64,000 bases of DNA from Brachionus rotundiformis (GCA_016802295.1 JAESIW010000020.1:3300615-3364614); one strand, 5' to 3'. Shown: positions 48,019 to 61,003, numbered from the stretch's first letter. Translations and numbers: made by a program. The notes: generated from the letters alone by a model not told the origin.

Positions 48019-49070
48019 CATTCTTTAAAGCCGAAGGGATATAGACATGTCTTGTGACCAAACCACATGACTTATTAGATTTTTAAGAATTAAATTAAAG
48101 TTAGGGTTAGTGTTAAATTAAATAAAAGTTGAGATTTGAGCTTAAGAATTATATAACTTAATCCAGCACTTGCGCAAATGTTCTCTGAATGATTGATTCA
48201 TTCAAACATTTTAAAGCGTTCCTTTCTTGAGCCAAACATTGTCACTATAAATAAAGACTATTCATATATTTTTTGGGAGACTTTAATAAACAGTTTTAAC
48301 AACAAGTTTACTGATTACAATGCACTGAATTTTCGTAAGAGACCTAGTAAGATGCCAAGAATAAAATCTAATTTTTTTGAAGAAGATTTTTTCTTGAATT
48401 TTTGACTATTTATTTATTCATTTAAATAAGTTTAAGTTTAAAGGACAAATTGAAATATTATTAAAAAAAAAGATTAAATACAATCAATTGATTATGTATA
48501 AAGAATATTGGTTATTTTAATTTGTTTTCATATAGCTTATATATCTAGCAATTTGATAATAAAAAACTTAATTCCAGCTTACTTTCGAACAATTTAATTT
48601 GTAAATTGTTCAAGGATTCCTGTAAGTGTTGCAGTTGAAGAAGTTTTGAAATCGGTAATGAGTGATAATGATGCCCCTTAAAAAAAGAGGGCATCCAAAT
48701 TAAGCTGTATCTGATATCTAAGTAAATTTTTTATTGTCATAAAAATTGTTTAAATAAAACCTTAATTTTACAAATTTAAGTTTTTTCTAAAAGATTTTTG
48801 AGTTTCTTATTTGAATAAAAGTTTTCAAAATGCATCATTTTTTAAAACAAAACATGGTCTTTAGAAAAGTCTATAGAAAATAATCATTGAAGTAGCATAG
48901 GTGGACAAATAAAAAATTAATTTAATTTTTCATTTAAATATTGATCATTTTATTTTATTTAGAAAATTAATCTCAAATTAAAAAAAAAGAGATTAGATAT
49001 TTTAATAACTAAAATTTAATAAATAACAATTATTCTAATAAATATTTGTAAAAATAAAATTTTTAGGGAT
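48019..49070. other. intergenic
   Basis: An open frame at 48193-48405 (+) ends NALNFRKRPSKMPRIKSNFF plus an acidic tail. It might be a relic coding exon, but it has no clear splice sites or domain. The rest is AT-rich. Confidence 0.35.
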
Positions 49071-51828
49071 TTAATTAGTTTTAATAGGTCTCACAATATG
49101 AGTATGAATATGTTTATTATTTCGGATATATTCTATTAATCGACTAGGATAATCGGTTATGATACCATTTACGCCCAATTCAATAGCGTGCTTAAATTCC
49201 TCTTCTTCATTCAGAACCCAATAATAGACAAAAATTCCTCGTTTTTTCAAATGCTCTACAAAAGATTTCCTTATAAAAAACCTACAAAAAATTTTATCAT
49301 AATTTTTGAAAAGTGTTGTCTAATTTAAACTTTATACGTTTTAATTAAGATCAAAATTGCAACATATCCCCTTGGTATCAAATCACGGCTAAGTAAATTT
49401 TAATTTGTTTAAAAAATTAATTAAAATAATTACAAAACTTACTTTTTGAGAATGCGATTTGGCATTATAATTTCAAGATGTGTCTCTTTGAATCTAAAAA
49501 ATGGTAACAACCCTGACAACATCAATAGTAGAAGTTTAACACAACCAGCCGATGAGAAAAAAATTCCTACATTGGGATTTAGTTTATAAAGTTTTTTGGT
49601 AACTTTTTCATTGAATGATCCCCAAACAGTTATATCTTCTCGTTTATATTTTATAATCAATTCATTTACTTTATTTATTAAGCTGTCATTGTTTATTTTT
49701 ACATCTAGATTTATCAGTGTATCTGGAAAACTTTTGAATATGTCCTCAAGAAGGGGAATTCTGTTTGGTCTTCTGAGATGGTCATGGCTGCGCCTGTGTA
49801 TTGAGTTGGTAATGAGCGAGGAACTGACTGTTCTTGACAAATTATCAGCACTTTCTTAGTTTATAAATAAAAATAAAAATCTTCAAAAATTTATTTCAAT
49901 ATACTCTGCATGAACATGTCGTCATCTTGTTCCTCAAGCAGATCTGGAAGTTCCTTTAACAAATATTTTTTAAATTTAGATCAATTGAGCTGTTAACCTT
50001 CAAGTCAAATCAATTTTTGGTCTTGAACAGACAATTATTTAACTTTTTTTAATTTAAAAGGCATTATACCATTATGAGGTATGTTTATCTAATTTTAAAA
50101 CTTAACCAGTGTAGAAGCAGTCATAAATATTGGAGTGGATTTCAATCAATAGTAATATGAAAAATTGAAAGAATAAAGCCTCCCTAAAATTTTTAATGTC
50201 CTGTTAATTTAAATGGTAAGACTATGGAAAAACTTAAATACATTTGCAAAAAATATTATTAAAACGTCAAAATCAATTACGTGGTATTGAATACGATAAT
50301 ATTGAATCAATAACAAATAATGAAGAATATAATATGGATAAATTGTTGTGTTTAGTTAATTTTAATATCAATCAGAAAAATTATATTTTAAAAAATATAT
50401 TTTTCAATTAAGTTATTTGAAACAATTAATTACAAAATAAATATTTATATTTAACATAAAACAAGAATATTTTAATATTATTTGATAATATTTTAAATAA
50501 ATAGAATCCGAAAAAATTTAATCTTGAAAAATGCTTTATGGTATACTATATTTTTTATATGATTACATACAGTATATTGAAATGTACATTAAAATTATAC
50601 AGTAAAGTATCTATCAGCTTATGTTTCAAAAAAATTAAATTCGTAAAACCCACATAAATGGCAGATCGTGGGTCTAAAAAGTAAAGATAAAAAGCCAAAT
50701 GAGATACCCAAGCTGTTGGAAATATCCCCGAAATGTGTCTCTTCAACTGAGAAACGATATTAAGAGACTGGTACCGTTCCGCTAGGCCTCGGAAGCTACT
50801 TTTTACGGATGACAATAACATTTTTAAAGAGATTTGAAAGATTCCACATCTAGTTGTCAAAAACTCGCCACTGATTTTAATTCGAAGACTCAAGGAACCA
50901 AGATTAGTAAGTATAGTGTTATGAGATATCTCCAAAAAAAATGTTAAGAGACTCATACAGTGGTCAGGAAACCGTTTCTTAACATAAAAGATATAAATGG
51001 TGTAAACAGAGACTTAATATGACGGCTAATTATTGGTGCAGAGTTATTTACAAGAAAAAGTACATACATCCTTTTGAACTCAAATTTTTTTAAAACTGAA
51101 TAAATAAACAATTTTAGACAAATAAAATAATTAATTTCTAAACTTTTGCAATTTTAAGCTTATTTAGTTAATTTTAAGTCATGATTAACAAATTGCTCCA
51201 AGTAATTTGGTAAATGAATTTTCTGGCAATTTAAGTTATGACATTCACATAGTTACTTAATTAAAGCTTGATTAATAAAATTTTTAAAAGCTACCATGTA
51301 TTTTACCACGAAAAAGAGTAAAGATAAGAAATTTCTTAAAGTAAATTAATATAGGAATTAAAATTAATAAGATAAATATTTACGTCATAATTTAGATCTG
51401 ATATGAATCTGTTGACCCCACACAGTCTGATTAAATTGTTATCATGGGACACAACTACTTGACCATCTTTGGTAATGTGGCAATCGAGTTCGATCACATC
51501 AGATCCGATTCTGTTTGAACTTTAAAATTTTTAATTAATATTTATATTAGATAAAAAACTCAAATTTTGTACTGTTCGAATGCAGAGATCGTATTTTCCT
51601 TATTTTCTCCGGACCCGCCACGATGACTCACTACAACAAAATTGTGGTCTCGGTCTTTTTTTTTGGCATGAAGTAAATTTGGATAGTAATAGAAAATACA
51701 TGATACTGCTGCATAAGCCCCTAGTGATATATAAAATCCATAGCCATACTTAAAAACACATTAATTTCATTTTTTTAGACAATCTGTTCACTTACCAAGC
51801 TTGAAAGACCAAAATTCGCTATATCCAT
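49071..51828 (-). CDS. GDPD1: GDPD1/GDPD3-like membrane glycerophosphodiester phosphodiesterase
   Basis: Enzyme of the GDE4/GDE7 group, which hydrolyses lysophospholipids (lysophospholipase D) at intracellular membranes. Seven minus-strand exons: 51828-51796, 51748-51573, 51519-51384, 49953-49905, 49854-49443, 49388-49338 and 49281-49071. Phases agree throughout, giving 355 residues. An N-terminal hydrophobic span (FYISLGAYAAVSCIFYYYP) is followed by the GDPD catalytic signature: HRGGSGENKENTISAF, the ELDCHITKDGQVVVSHD metal site and ISDLNYD. Then come NRIPLLEDIFKSFPD, INLDVKIN and YKREDITVWGS, and at the end VYYWVLNEEEEFKHAIELGV with GIITDYPSRL. The catalytic His, Glu and Asp residues are present. 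The 49- and 51-bp exons were found by phase and homology only. Intron 3 (1.4 kb) contains a transposase relic. GDPD1 versus GDPD3 cannot be decided from memory. Confidence 0.92.
50640..51000 (+). mobile_element. possible Tc1/mariner transposase relic in GDPD1 intron 3
   Basis: The plus strand, opposite to the host gene, reads RDWYRSARPRKLLFTDDNNI, then broken pieces such as LILIRRLKEPRLV and KKNVKRLIQWSGNRFLT with stops between. A GRPRKLT-like block followed by a second helix-turn-helix and an R-rich repeat is the usual N-terminal half of a Tc1-type transposase. It is heavily decayed. The Asp/Glu catalytic part is not seen. Confidence 0.45.
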
Positions 51829-53619
51829 TTTGAATATGTACAATTTTTTCCTAAAAAAAATATTATCCTTAATTACAAATTAATTAGGAATGCAAAAATC
51901 GAAAGATTTTTTTAATTAATTAAAATTCTATTTGATTAAGCGAATAAAATAAAATTTTCTCAATTTAGGAAAATTTTCGTTATTTTGATTATTTTTGAAA
52001 TTTTTTATTTATATGAACATAAAAAAAATCATCTACTTAATATTCTAAGAAAACGGTTGAAAATTCCAATTTTTTTGGTAATTAATCTAATTAAGTATTG
52101 CGCATATTAATGCAAATTTTATCTTTATTAAATCAGTTTTAACTTAACTTAGTTTGGCTGCGCAATCAAGTTCATACTTTAGAAATCATTGAATTTTAAT
52201 TTCGTTTAAATAAAAAAGTTGAGTAAAAATGATTCAAATTTTTGAATTATTCCTAAAAAGCCATCAAAAAAATATTATGACAGACAATGCATAAAAATTA
52301 ATTTAATTTTTTTATTATACTATTCAAACAAGTACTATTCTGATCTTATTAAAATATTAGCTTTTTTAATTCTAATCTAAAATCAATGATTAAAATTTTT
52401 AATTAGAAACTTAACATTTTATCTATGTATATTTTCATATTTTCAAGATTAATTCTTTATGTTATAATTTTAAATTAGAAATAAGAATAATATCAAGAAA
52501 ATGAACTCAAAAGATCCTAAAACTTTTTTAATTAGTTATTCTGACATTAATAATTTAGAAATTATTTTAATATTAATTTATTCGCATGATAACTGATACA
52601 TTAGAAATCATTCAACTAAAATCCTTTAAATTAATTTATTAAATAGCTAAGGGATCCATGAAAAAAAAATTCTATATTTCTATGTACTTTTATCTGTACA
52701 TGGTCGGTTAATTTTTTTAATTAAAAATAAAAATTAAATAATAAAAACCAAATCAAAATATGGATTTCTTTTTGGTTATTTCTTTCATCAAAAAAAACCT
52801 GCTTGAAAAATCCTAGAAAGCTTAAAAATTACCATTATCTAAATGGCAATCATTTGAAAGAAGAAAATTGCCACACAATGAGCAAAATGTTTTTTTTTAA
52901 CCGTTTCGAAAGATAATTAAATAAAATTCACATTTAAAAATTCACTTATACATAAATATTTAAGCAATAGCCATCTACATTTATTTATGAAATTAAATTT
53001 AGAAATTTTATCTACTTTTTATTTATGAAAAATAGAAAAAAAAAGCAACTGGGAAATAAATATTTTAATTTTGTTTTGTTTTGCATAAATAAAATTTTAT
53101 GTGTTAAAAAAGATCAAATATTGACTCAGCCATCAAGAAAGATTTTAGGAATAAATTATTTTATCATAATGATAAATTAAGAGTAAAATCAAAAATAAAA
53201 AATTATCCTAAACTTATACAAGATGCTTCAATTTAACAATGTAAATCCCGGCTTGGTCAAACAAAATTGTTCAAATTAATCTCATCATAACAAAAGATGA
53301 TCTTAAATTAATTAGTCTTTAATATTTTAAAATTAATGAGTTCTAGGCAATATGAATACTACTTTATCAGATTATTTGAACTAAATGAAAATGTTTAACA
53401 GATAAAGCGGAATGACAACTTTAAAAATACCCAAACAACTAAACTAAAATTATAAAATCAATACTTAGTCCAATTGTGAAATAAAATCCAACATTTTGCC
53501 AAATAAATCTTCCGAAAAATTCTTACTAAATCTGAGTTGCCCAGATCATAATTGATAGGACACAAATTGACCAGCTTGGAACTCAGCTAGCTATCTACTA
53601 TAGAAATAAAGCTCTACCA
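51829..53619. other. intergenic
   Basis: AT-rich DNA upstream of the GDPD1-like gene. An acceptor-like TTTTTTTTAG lies 23 bases before its ATG (AG at 51852-51851). No other feature is seen. Confidence 0.4.
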
Positions 53620-53990
53620 AAAGTGCAGTAAAAGCAACTTTGGTGTGCTCTGAGTCTAATAGATGTTTAAGGTGATGCTAAAGGAGGATTCTCCGAATAC
53701 AATGGCCTTAGACATTGCCAAAAACTGAAAAATACAGAAGAACGAATTTTGAGTTAGTAAAGATTAGAATGTCGTGATAATTTGAAGATCAAGTTGGAAT
53801 GGAAAGATAATGTATTCAAAGAGATCCTTTTAATAGACACCTTAAAGGTGACGGAAATAAAGACAGCTATTAGTTACCTGGTTAACAGTTAGTTCATCAA
53901 AATGCGGGCGGTTTGGAGAGAAACATTAAGCCATGGGGTGACTTGAATGCTAATCAGAAGTTATCATTCTAAGCTCTACAAGAAGTGAGA
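53620..53990 (+). mobile_element. decayed LINE reverse-transcriptase fragment (second family)
   Basis: The plus strand reads RRILRIQWP, then a lysine-rich KYRRTN stretch, and later a TWRET-like block near 53915-53930. This is the same order as the copy at 25130-25380 and as the C-terminal part of LINE reverse transcriptases, with several stops and frameshifts. Confidence 0.55.
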
Positions 53991-54748
53991 CCGGAAAAAA
54001 ATACTACCACTAATATTAGTAATTTAGATAAAAATGACATTGAAATATGATATTTAGATAAATGCTTGAAAAGTTGAATTTAACACTTTTTAAAAGAATC
54101 TGATTTTTAAAATTAATATCTTACAATAAAAATAAATGGTTGTTTACTTTTATTTGTAAAACAAAAATATTAAAAGATGAATATGATTTTGGTATTGTAG
54201 CTAAACAAGCTTATAATTGACAAAAAAAATTAAGTTAAATTTAAAACTAAAATTTTTAGGTCGCATTGCTACTTGTACTACAATGGTTGCAAAATTGTTT
54301 ATAAAATAATTTACTTTATTAAAATTAGCAACTAACCCAGAAATCCTAATTTTAAGAATATTTTCTTTGTAAAACTAGAAAAATCTAAAATTATAGAAAT
54401 TTTTATGATCAAACATAGTTGCCATAAACTTATGCAAAAAAATTTTTTAACATTTTTTTATTAAAGGTAAATTGAAAAAGTACATTTGGTTTTTTAATAA
54501 TTTCAAAAATGAATTTGACTTATAAAATTCTACAACAAATATCTGATCATATTGAGGTTGTATGATATCGGCCAAGCGTTTATATTAAAAACAGTCTTAA
54601 TTATTTATTTGTGTTGCCGGTAAAAAGTAGCATAATTATTCTGTAACATAACAGAAATTAATTGGATTATATTTTGATCTAAACAAAAAAAATATTCTTT
54701 TATTTTATTCAATAAACTTAATTACATTTAATCAAGATTTTTTATTTT
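53991..54748. other. intergenic, 3' flank of NOP10
   Basis: AT-rich DNA with no recognisable gene. Confidence 0.4.
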
Positions 54749-54995
54749 TTAATATTTAGATTGAGGTTGTTGAGTTAACAAAATTCCAAAGCGTTTTTTC
54801 AACAAAATACGCTGTCTTGAATATTTATCATCAGGTGAAAACTTGGCTGGATGAGCTGACACAGTTGGGGTTCCATCTGGACTTGTTCTCTTAAACAAAT
54901 TTACTTTTAATTAACTTCTATTTTAAAACTAAATATGTTACTTTTAAAGTATAGACTCTCTCGCCTTTTTCATTCAAATAATATTTTAAGTACAT
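54749..54995 (-). CDS. NOP10: H/ACA ribonucleoprotein subunit NOP10
   Basis: Small zinc-free core protein of H/ACA snoRNPs (rRNA pseudouridylation) and of telomerase RNP, acting in the nucleolus and Cajal bodies. Two minus-strand exons, 54995-54942 and 54889-54749, join in phase 0 across a 52-bp intron, giving 64 residues, the same length as the human protein. Exon 1 gives MYLKYYLNEKGERVYTLK. Exon 2 holds the family hallmark TVSAHPAKFSPDDKYSRQRI, then LLKKRFGILLTQQP. Each part is too short to stand out as an open frame. The gene starts 157 bp downstream of the CIR1 stop on the same strand. An acceptor-like CTTTTAG (AG at 55011-55010) lies just before the ATG. Confidence 0.96.
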
Positions 54996-55152
54996 TTTTT
55001 ATTAATTGTCTAAAAGAGATTAGAAAATTTAGCTATGTAGATTAGTGAGTTTTAGTCCGAATTTTTAAGTCCGGTTGAAAAAAAATATAATTTTTAAATA
55101 CAAATTTTGAGTTTATGTCAAAACAAATAGATATCTACAGAGAAAATAAAAT

Positions 55153-55897
55153 TTAATCTAATTTCCTTTTGAGCTTTTTGTCCAATTTTTTAAGTCGTTT
55201 GAGGAGAACTTTTTTTTCCTTTTTCGGAAGAGCCCTGAGCATGTCCAAGCTAATTTCAGTAGAGTTGGATTTAACATCGGGCATGTTTTCTTTGCTTTCA
55301 AAATTGTGCTCTTTGGGCTCATTTTTTATTTCCACCTTGGGCTCTTCTGGTATTTCTGGAACTATTTCGTCATCATCTACATCAAGTCTTGATTTTCCAT
55401 ATAGCGGACAGACTTTGTCTGTGTTCAAATGGCCCAATCGTTTACACTTCAAGCATCTCAAATTGGCAGACTCAGGTCTTAGTGTTCGTTTAGAGCTCGG
55501 TATGTCGACCTTTTCAGGCTCGTCTATCCGCTCTTTGTCTTGGTTGTCTTTTAGTGAACCTGGCGCTTGGTACATGAATGCTAAACCAAGTTTGGCTTTT
55601 TCATCTCCCATTAATTCTCTTAAAATTGATTTTATTTTAGACAAATAGTCTTTATAAACCCATTTGACTCACTTGTTACTAAAAATCTCTTGCTCCCTTT
55701 CATACTGTTCCCTCAACTCCTGTTGTCTTTTTTTATCCGAGGCATGTTTTTGTTCGGCCAAATATTTCTATTAAAAATGTTTATTTTCATTCCAAAATTA
55801 TTAAAATATTTGATAAAAAATTTACCCTTTTCTGGTTTTCAACATTGGTTGGATGAAACCATTTTTTGGACATGTAATTTTCGAATCCTTTCCCCAT
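55153..55897 (-). CDS. CIR1: CIR1-like corepressor interacting with RBPJ
   Basis: Nuclear protein that links the Notch effector RBPJ to histone deacetylase complexes and also associates with splicing factors in other animals. Three minus-strand exons: 55897-55826, 55767-55673 and 55618-55153 (phases 0 and 2, introns 58 and 54 bp), giving 210 residues. The N terminus is the Cir_N domain: MGKGFENYMSKKWFHPTNVE, then KYLAEQKHASDKKRQQELRE. This is followed by ELMGDEKAKLGLAFMYQAPG, which matches the family. A zinc-knuckle-like LRCLKCKRLGHLNTDKVC follows, then an acidic linker with lysines, and a basic tail LKRLKKLDKKLKRKLD. It is shorter than vertebrate CIR1, lacking the long Ser/Arg-rich tail. NOP10 follows 157 bp downstream. 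Confidence 0.93.
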
Positions 55898-56499
55898 TTT
55901 CGTTGATCCAAATGCAGCCAAAAAAATAAATAAAATTGAAAAATTATTTTTTATTTTTACATGTGCAGTTTAATCTAGTACCTATATTTATATATTTTTC
56001 GAGTATTATTTCCTAATAGAGAATTTTTTATGAAAATGTGTTTAAAGTTTAATTATTATTGTCTTCATTATTTTTTTGAAATTAAATTAACATTTTCAAA
56101 AATATGGAAAAAGATTTTTTAAAAAATAATAAGACTCTTTGGTGAATAAAGATAGTATGGAAGATGATAGAGCAATATTTTGAAGTTTGTTTTGATTTTA
56201 TTTATTTATTAGAAATATATTTTGGGGAGGTTCGTCCAAAGAACTTACACCTTCGTTTAAACAAAATTTAAAAAATTATCTAATTAACAATATTTAAGCT
56301 TTTTCTTGATTTCTTAATAAAAAAAAGCTTGAATTTTCTGTTTTTAAAAAATCAATCAAGCATTGTAAGAATACAATCTTTAAAGTAACATTTGATTAAT
56401 GGAACTATCATTTTACTTAAAAAATAAAGAATTAAAATAAAAATGAAAATAAATTATTTTTCTCTGATTTTAAAATAATGGCAACATTTAAATTAACCA
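55898..56499. other. intergenic
   Basis: AT-rich 5' flank of CIR1. No other feature is seen. Confidence 0.4.
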
Positions 56500-56670
56500 C
56501 ATTCAGCCGTGACAACAAGAGGGAATAGCATCACAGCCCAGAGAGACATGCCTTTTAAACAGAGAAGTTGCACACTGGAATAAGTTGGCGGAAAATTTGG
56601 TAGCATCTAAAGTCAACCGCAGTCTGCAGGGCTGCTTTAGAAAGATCTAAAGATCTGAAGTTTTGTCAAT
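56500..56670 (+). mobile_element. LINE C-terminal fragment
   Basis: The plus strand carries, across frameshifts, a HWNKLAENLVASK-like segment (about 56575-56615) followed by SLQGCFRKI. This matches the WNRFPEDVV...FKDSLDKF region of the copy at 22024-22200. It is a dead fragment of the first LINE family. Confidence 0.55.
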
Positions 56671-57354
56671 AAAATTTAAACTAAACCAAGTACTCTAAAG
56701 TGGTTCTAAATTTTATTATTAAAAAAGTCTGTTAATTCAATTGTTTTGTCAAATTGATAAGAAAAGTTTAAAAAAAACTTGCTAAAAACTAAAATGCTTA
56801 AAACAACTCGATTCAAAACTAAAATTCGACCATAAAATTGGTTTTCACATTCAGTAAGTTGGTAAATCTATCGAATGATTAAATAACTAGAATTAGAAAA
56901 CTGTTACCTTGAAACTAAAAAATCAAATTTGCCAAATTTGAGTAAAAAAGGGCGGATTTAATCATAATCTGACGGTTCAATTATTATTTTTTTAAATTAA
57001 CTAAGAATAGTTTAATAATCAATAATCAATTTATTGAATCTGTAAGTATGAGATCATTGAACATTTATTTCCAAAAGAATTTTTCAATTTTTAAGTTAAA
57101 ATATAAAACAAATTTTTTTTAAATGATAAACCTAAATAGTAGAAAAAAAATCAATATATACTCATTTTTATCTTTTTCGTATCATCAAGAATTAATTAAT
57201 TAAAAATTTATTAATAAATGTTCTAATATTAGATTATTGCTTAATAAGTTATTTGATGATTCAATAAAATTTTTGTTATTATAATAAATATCTTTATTAA
57301 AAATTTGATCATAATAACTAAAATGAAATTTTTTCATCTAAACTTATATCATTC
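56671..57354. other. intergenic, 3' flank of ILVBL
   Basis: AT-rich DNA between the LINE fragment and the ILVBL stop codon. Confidence 0.4.
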
Positions 57355-59672
57355 TTACACACTTATACTACCTTCTCTAAAGTTTGTTTTTCCAATCAAA
57401 CAATTAATGAGAACACTCTTTCCCTTTTTGTATTCATTCCTTGCTTTTTGTAATACTTCCTCGATATTTTCGTCATTTGATTTATCTAATTTAATGCCAA
57501 CACCTCCGAATCCCTCGGCAACTTTGTCATAATCAGTAAACTTTTTACATAAAAAAATTTATAATTTTGAATTTAATTTTTTGTTTTAATTTACGGCTAA
57601 TTCACAAGCCACTGTGCTTCCAAAAAATACAACTTGATCGCGAGCTATCTGAGTCCATCCAGCATCATTTCCAACTATGCTTAAAACCGGCAATTGATGC
57701 CTGGTGAATGTGTCAATTTCAGCAATGCTGTATCCGCATGAACCATCACCGTAAATTATCCAAACTTCAGAGTCTGGTCTGACCAATTTTGCACCGATTG
57801 CAAAGCCTCCGCCTACACCTAAAGTTCCGAACGCACCAGGATCTAGCCATGAACCGAATGATGGTGGACGCATTAAATAAGCTGCTGTTGCTACAAAATC
57901 ACCGCCATCAGCTACCAAAATTGCGTTTTCTGGCAATATGTTGTTCAATGTTTGCAAAACTTTCATCGGATTCAAGTTAATTTCAGTAGGTTCCAGAGCT
58001 TTTTTGCTTTCATTCAAATAGTTACATGAAAATGTGAAAATTTCGAAGATACCTATTGGTTTCTTCTTTGGCATCATCTTTTGCCCTTAATTGGTCAATC
58101 CAATCTTGAGAGCCGCTGAAACCTTTTAATGATTTAGCTAAATTAACCATAAATGAAGATGGATCTGCTTGAATTGCCAAAGTTGGCTTCCAATAAATAT
58201 CAGAATTCTGAAAAAAAAATTAAACAAAACAAATATAAAATTTCCAAAATTTTTCTATACTTTTGTTAATTGTTTTTTATCACGGTTTACCGTGATTATC
58301 TTGGATTTTCTTGACAAAACTTTTCCATAGCCTAATCTAAAATCACACACTGTACCAGCTAAAATAACAACATCAGCCTCTTTTAAGGCATCTTTTCTGC
58401 AATGTCTGAACTGAATTGGACTGTTTTTTCCCAGCATGCCTCTTGCCATTCCCCCCAAGAAACAAGGTATATTCAATTGCTTTTAATTAAATTATTTGAC
58501 TCTTTTTAAGGCAAATATTCTTCTTATAAAATACTTCTAGCGATTTGATCAAATCAGTGGCTGGAGTCGGTGGTAAAGTAGCCTGACTACCAACCAATAT
58601 GACTGGTTTTTTTGCTTTGCTAAGTAATTCGGCAGCCATTTGAACTTGAAAAAATTATTTTAAAAACAATTCAAATCAAATTTTCCTAAATACTTTGGTT
58701 AGAATCCGCTAGAGGTATGTTTGGTTTTAATGGTGTAAAATCATGTTTATCAAATGCGCCAGCAAATAGAGAATTCAAATAATTATTTAGATACAAACTA
58801 ATTATTTTTTGTACAAATGATTTCGAGTCGTCTTTGATGCCGATTTCTCTTTTTACCAAATGATAAGGATACAAGCTATCAATAGGAAATTCGACAAAGA
58901 CAGGACCAGGAGTTCCCGACTGGGCAATATTAATGGCCTCTTTTAATGTACCTGGTATATCTCTAATGTAGCGGATTGTAGCAGTGTATTTGCAGATTGA
59001 TTTGAAAAGAGACATCTGGTCAATATCTTGGAGAGCACCTCTTCCTTTGAGCAAATTGGCAGCCGCTCCGCCAATCAGTAAGATTGGACTCTCGGCCATC
59101 TGAGCATTTTTCACAGCCGTAATTGTGTTTGTCAAACCAGGACCAGCGGTCACAGCTGCTACTCCGATTTTGCCACTCAAACGTGCCACTGCGTCAGCTG
59201 CAAAAACAGCATTTACTTCATGTCTTACGTCAACTACACGGATTCCTACATTTTCTGATGCACACAAAATCGGGGATATATGACCACCCGATAGTGTAAA
59301 AATATAATCCACTTGATGAGCCTTTAGAAATAAAATAAGCTAATTTTTTAAAAATTTTTTGTGTAATACCTTTAAAGTTTTGGCAACCAGTTCGCCTCCA
59401 TGTTGCGATGTGCTCTCATCTACCTTTTATATTAAGAAAAAAATAATAATCTTATTAGTCTTTTTAAAATCTAACTTTAGAAAAAAAACTTTTTCCGTAG
59501 CTATAAAAATGCCTTATGGTTTTTTTATTATAGGACTGAGTTAATTTAAATATTAGCATCTAAAAAAATTAAGAATTACTTTGTAGATTATGCGGTTTAT
59601 AATTCCCAATTTATACGCTGTTAAAAGGAGCAAACCGATTATTATTAAAGATAACGCAATAATTAGACACAT
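57355..59672 (-). CDS. ILVBL: ILVBL/HACL2, ThDP-dependent 2-hydroxyacyl-CoA lyase-type enzyme
   Basis: Membrane-anchored thiamine-diphosphate enzyme; the vertebrate orthologue cleaves 2-hydroxyacyl-CoA in the ER during fatty-acid alpha-oxidation. Eight minus-strand exons: 59672-59580, 59423-59370, 59321-58694, 58644-58535, 58479-58261, 58207-58053, 58006-57595 and 57540-57355. All phases fit, giving 618 residues, close to the human length. An N-terminal membrane helix (CLIIALSLIIIGLLLLTAYK) is followed by STSQHGGELVAKTLKAH, then the catalytic Glu in DVRHEVNAVFAADA and TAGPGLTNTITAVKNAQMAE. The middle domain contains NIPCFLGGMARGMLGKNSP and ADVVILAGTVCDFRLGYGKV. The C-terminal ThDP/Mg site is VADGGDF...WLDPGAFGTLG and the GDGSCGYSIAEIDTF...GNDAGW motif. 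The protein ends IGKTNFREGSISV. The acceptor-like TTTTAAAAG abuts the ATG. The central FLGGMARG and AGTVCDFRL motifs separate it from HACL1. Confidence 0.95.
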
Positions 59673-61003
59673 CTTTTAAAATTAGAAAAAAAATTAGTGA
59701 ATTTCATGTCAACTAATTATTACTTGATATTATTTAATTTTTTTTCGAAAAAAATTGAAATAAATTTATATTATTTTAATAAAATAATTGGAATATTGAT
59801 TCAAACAATTTGTGAAAGCATAATTAAGTTTAATGAAGATTAGATTTAAATTAAGGTGAATTTAAAAATTTTAGCTTAAGAGTCACATGTAATTTTAAAA
59901 TATAAACTTTGGTTCTTGATTACAAGGCTGTATTTTTATTTTTGATAAAAAAATAAATATTTATTCTAGCTATTAGCTCTTTATCATCTTAATAGAGAAT
60001 ATTTTTTCAAGTATAAATTTAAATTTAGTATCAAGCAATTTAAGTCAAATAATTCAATGTATTCGCTAAAATAAAAAAACATTTTTTGAGCAAAATTAAA
60101 CATCATAAAGTATAAATTTTATTTTTTTTGTTTTAAACAAAAATTTTGAGAATTTTAATTTTGTCGTGATGGGATTTTTTATAAAATTTTAAAAAAATTT
60201 TCAAAAGTCGCGTAAAATTGATATTTTTTAAAGTTATTATTTACTTTAAAAGGTTTCTACGACATTTTGTATTTTTTAATTTTTCAAACAATATTATCAT
60301 TAAGCTTTAGAAAACTTTAAAAAACAAAATCGTGCTTAAGACTATTTTTTTACTATTTTCTATTCATTAAAAGATCAGCAAAAAATTTTATTCAATTTTG
60401 AAAAAATAAATTATTTTAATTTAAATATAAAACAAAATTCTTTTTGAAAAACTCAATATTAAAAGACCTAAAATAAATGTAGCAAATCTCGATTTAAATT
60501 TGCTATTTTATATTTTATAGATCAAATAATTTGCATTTCTTTAATTATTATAATTTTTGAATTTTTACACTAATAAAATTTCAAATTATGCTAAAGACTC
60601 ATCCACCACTTGCACGCTATGCCATATACAATTGATTCTATGACTAAAAGAGAAATTATTGCGTCATTTAATTTCAAAATATTAAGATTGTAGAATTAAT
60701 AATTTGAACATTATGTTAAAAAAAATTCAAGAATCAAGGAATAGGAATTTCAATTAAGAAAAAAACAAATCTACATTATGATATTACGTCGAAAGCTTAA
60801 GAATCTTTAAAAACTAACAGGCTAAACCCTAGGACTGATATTTTGCGCCAAAAATTTAGATTCTTTTATTCATCTGCCTATTTTCGTAATTTGATAGGAA
60901 AATATTTCGTACTTTTTTTTTACTTTTTTGTCTGGATAAATTTTTGTCTAATTTTATTTAATTTATTCAGAAAAAATATGCTTTAAATTTTTTGAAATTG
61001 AAA
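59673..61003. other. divergent intergenic region between ILVBL and the JMY/WHAMM-like gene
   Basis: About 1.3 kb AT-rich DNA between two genes transcribed away from each other, so both promoters should lie here. No motif stands out. An acceptor-like TTATTCAG at 60963-60970 precedes the ATG at 61004. Confidence 0.45.

Noticed and set aside
55169..55648. 159-codon plus-strand frame opposite CIR1
   Set aside because: It mirrors the CIR1 exon. The Cir_N domain, zinc knuckle and splice phases all support the minus strand.
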